Positions 62,239 through 64,000 of a stretch of DNA of 64,000 bases are shown piece after piece. The position numbers and the translations under genes are program-made. The notes beneath the pieces were generated by a model. It searched no databases and was not told the DNA's origin. It saw only the letters and a program-made list of their open reading frames with translations. Each line of letters opens with the position of its first letter. The stretch's first letter is position 1. The stretch comes from Methanomicrobia archaeon (GTDB lineage: Archaea; Methanobacteriota_B; Thermococci; Methanofastidiosales; NM3), in assembly GCA_030603445.1 (NCBI GenBank), contig JAUVXU010000001.1, positions 1 through 64,000 of the forward strand, read 5' to 3'.

Positions 62239-62269
62239 CCATTTATAAAATAAATAATCCATTTATAAA
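62239..62269 (-). promoter_or_regulatory. Duplicated TTTATAAATGG element before thiB
   Basis: The 11-base element occurs at 62239-62249 and 62259-62269, exactly 20 bases apart and both ahead of ATG 62224. The distal copy fits a TATA box with transcription start near 62237; the near copy may be an operator for the ThiR-like regulator. No TPP riboswitch (CTGAGA / ACCTGA pattern) was seen. Confidence 0.4.
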
Positions 62270-62463
62270 TCTTGTGATTAATATGCTATCAAATAGAAAA
62301 ATATAATTTAAAATAAAGGGCAAATAAGCAAAATATCCACATCCGGGTGTTGTTTCAAATCTTAAGCATTTTAAGAGATGCTAGTAAATACGTGCAAAAC
62401 TCTTTCATTGATTTACTTACTTTTTTCGAAAAAATATTAACTGCAGATAAAGCGGACTATCGT

Positions 62464-63702
62464 TTAGCTTAGTCTTTCATTAATGGTTTTTAAGTTATAA
62501 AGAATAATTAATTGAAGCACTTGATTTAAGCTATTATCATTTCTTTTTTTTGCACCTTTTGTTGAATCAAGATATTGTTCTAGAAGCCCTAAGGGAATAT
62601 CAAAAATAGGGACACCTTGGGTCCTTAACAAATGAAACGTGATTAATCTTGTTGTCCTGCTGTTTCCATCTTCAAAAGGATGAATCTGCTGAAACTCATT
62701 ATGAAAATATGCTACAAAGTCAAGAATTTTTGTTAATGTGTTTTTCTTTACTCTAAACTCATTATATTTTTTTATTAAAATATTTAGTTTAGGTTCTATT
62801 TCTTCGACTTTTGCAACTTTAAAATAAGGTTTGCCTTTTATATAAACAGGAAGATCCCTTATTTTTCCTGCAATATCATCTCTATGTTGCATTGCCAAAT
62901 AATGATAACTAGTTATAGCATTTTTTGTAAGTGGCATGTTGTTTAATGCATCCTGAAGCATTTTTTGCATAGCTTTCTGATAATTTTTTACTTCTTCAAT
63001 ACTTTCAACACTTAAATTTTTAGGAACAATATAATCTCTGAGAAGTTTAATTGTGTCTGGAAGGGTGATGGGGTTTCCTTCAAGAGTTAAACTATGATGA
63101 ATAAAACTTATTTCAAACTCATCTATGATTTTTCTATAAACTATAGCATTTCTATCTTTTAACCTATTAAATTTTTTCAGTTCTCTTTCAATTTCACTGA
63201 AATATTCATTTTCTTTGTGTTTTACAACCAATACTTTATGACTGAAATATGCAACTAAATTTTTTAGAAACGAATTATAAGGTATAATACCTATCAAGGG
63301 CTTTCTAGATATGATTATTAATAAGCCATTTTTTGCAAGAATATTTACATACTTTGAATACGTTCTTGGATGAATGTCAAAATCATTTATACCAAAATTC
63401 TTCTTTAAAAATCCCTTACTAATAAATGCAGTAATATTCTCATCTAATAGCTCATTATAATTAATTTTGTTTGATACACAAAATTGAATCATCTGATACA
63501 AGAGATCATTTTTTTTGTTTCTTATAACTTCAAACCCATGTTCCGACTTAGAAACCTGCTTCATTTCAGCCAGATCTGTCATTAACCTGTAAATGAATTT
63601 ATAGTCCTTATCCAGCTTTTTAAAATAAGTGGCAACTTCTTTTGGTTGTATGATGCTGCCCTTGGAATACATAAACTCAAAAACATCGTATTTTGTTACC
63701 AT
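62464..63702 (-). CDS. Fic-domain protein with altered HPFxDGNGR motif
   Basis: 412 residues. N-terminal winged-helix-like half (residues 1-150), then a Fic fold. Catalytic motif reads IHPFEDGNSRTTRLI, with Ser replacing the second Gly of HPFxDGNGR. A class II inhibitory motif SLTLEGN is present at about residue 208. Fic enzymes transfer AMP or related groups to proteins. AT-rich, low-GC codon usage; possibly a transferred gene. Target unknown. Confidence 0.8.
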   Translation of the reverse strand: MVTKYDVFEFMYSKGSIIQPKEVATYFKKLDKDYKFIYRLMTDLAEMKQVSKSEHGFEVIRNKKNDLLYQMIQFCVSNKINYNELLDENITAFISKGFLKKNFGINDFDIHPRTYSKYVNILAKNGLLIIISRKPLIGIIPYNSFLKNLVAYFSHKVLVVKHKENEYFSEIERELKKFNRLKDRNAIVYRKIIDEFEISFIHHSLTLEGNPITLPDTIKLLRDYIVPKNLSVESIEEVKNYQKAMQKMLQDALNNMPLTKNAITSYHYLAMQHRDDIAGKIRDLPVYIKGKPYFKVAKVEEIEPKLNILIKKYNEFRVKKNTLTKILDFVAYFHNEFQQIHPFEDGNSRTTRLITFHLLRTQGVPIFDIPLGLLEQYLDSTKGAKKRNDNSLNQVLQLIILYNLKTINERLS

Positions 63703-63795
63703 GTACTACTTATAAGTGTTTTTTATTAATAAATTTTTCTATTTAGCACTAAAAAAAGATAAAATATCACTTTTTAATGCCATATGTAACTTATA

Positions 63796-63822
63796 GAATT
63801 TTTTGATTATCCTACCTCTATC
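63796..63822. repeat. Dispersed 27-bp repeat, copy 2
   Basis: Matches 39121-39147 at 24 of 27 bases. It lies between the Fic gene and the isochorismatase-family gene. Confidence 0.4.
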
Positions 63823-63832
63823 CCTGGAGCGT

Positions 63833-64000
63833 TCACTTAATTATCCTGTGTATCATCTTAAACTCATCATTATTTGAAAGCTCTATGAAAGAGAATAGTG
63901 CTCCTTCCGTGCTTTCGATAATTGCTCCAGCCGTTTTCATGCGCTCAATCGCAATGTCTTTGTTTGAAAGCGTGCGTGATGTTACTGCATCAGCAACTAC
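63833..64000 (-). CDS. Isochorismatase-family hydrolase, C-terminal end
   Basis: 55 residues of the C-terminal end: VADAVTSRTLSNKDIAIERM, KTAGAIIESTEGALFSFIEL and SNNDEFKMIHRIIK. The DAVTSR...A.ERM..AGA pattern is typical of the last two helices of isochorismatase/nicotinamidase-like hydrolases. The N-terminal part is beyond the window edge. Confidence 0.7.
   Translation of the reverse strand, partial: VVADAVTSRTLSNKDIAIERMKTAGAIIESTEGALFSFIELSNNDEFKMIHRIIK

Noticed and set aside
62225-62463. TPP riboswitch upstream of thiB
   Set aside because: Neither the CTGAGA nor the ACCTGA core nor the expected stems are present; control by the ThiR-like protein is more likely.
1-64000. CRISPR array or rRNA genes
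   Set aside because: No regularly spaced repeats with unique spacers and no rRNA-like conserved segments were seen.

Overview
The window reads as a chromosomal segment of a methanogen-type euryarchaeon, plausibly Methanosarcinales or an ANME relative. The reasons are a complete coenzyme F430 (Cfb) pathway, an F420-dependent sulfite reductase-like enzyme, archaeal EF-1A followed by ribosomal protein S10, an NreA DNA-repair protein, TATA-box promoters (e.g. at 28642, 49895 and 53998) and GGTGAT-type ribosome binding sites before most genes. No mcr genes, rRNA or CRISPR array are present, so the placement is inference.

Layout. 1-7000: end of a secreted protein, a 51-residue zinc-ribbon microprotein, a 2[4Fe-4S] ferredoxin, then a minus-strand C4 operon (fumarase alpha and beta, a TfrA/TfrB-like fumarate reductase, malic enzyme) linking fumarate, malate and pyruvate. 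7400-22990: the centrepiece, about 15.6 kb on the plus strand. It holds a three-gene metal-type ABC importer, a TsaA-FmdE-zinc-ribbon fusion, cfbA-E-D-B-C, a precorrin-2 dehydrogenase, hemA-B-L-C and a SUMT-HemD fusion. Together these cover every dedicated step from glutamyl-tRNA to F430, with a candidate metal supply and a NikR-like site upstream. 23000-28400: an ornithine racemase-like enzyme, a beta-helix surface protein, a decayed transposase and a DUF1611 protein. 28685-32100: a substrate-binding protein whose two lobes are in swapped order, then Fsr. 32200-39000: a small secreted protein sharing a C-terminal module with the beta-helix protein, carB-carA and P5C dehydrogenase. 39400-43150: a ferrous-iron (Feo) operon with a split FeoB and tiny coupled genes, divergent from a DtxR-family regulator across a region with two palindromic operator candidates. 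43400-49700: adenine deaminase, an aldehyde dehydrogenase, tRNA-Ser(GCT), three small membrane proteins, two orphans and a secreted alpha/alpha-toroid protein. 50000-55300: EF-1A, S10, endonuclease IV, an Mrp-type ATPase and NreA with a C-terminal PCNA-binding motif. 55300-57200: an AT-rich, cassette-like island (phosphotransferase and membrane PH-like protein) whose genes are each followed by a related repeat. 57200-64000: a YwbE protein, a CPA2 antiporter coupled to a ThiR-like regulator, a thiamine ABC importer (ThiP, ThiB), a Fic protein and a cut-off isochorismatase-family gene.

Most interesting: the circularly permuted binding protein (28685-29887), the shared secreted C-terminal module (24373 and 32225 genes), the nickel-to-F430 supercluster with its TsaA-FmdE fusion, the Feo operon with split FeoB and micro-ORFs, and the cassette-like island. 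Start codons were re-chosen in several genes because overlapping operon structure and ribosome binding sites favour an internal start (for example TTG for S10 and GTG for HemB).
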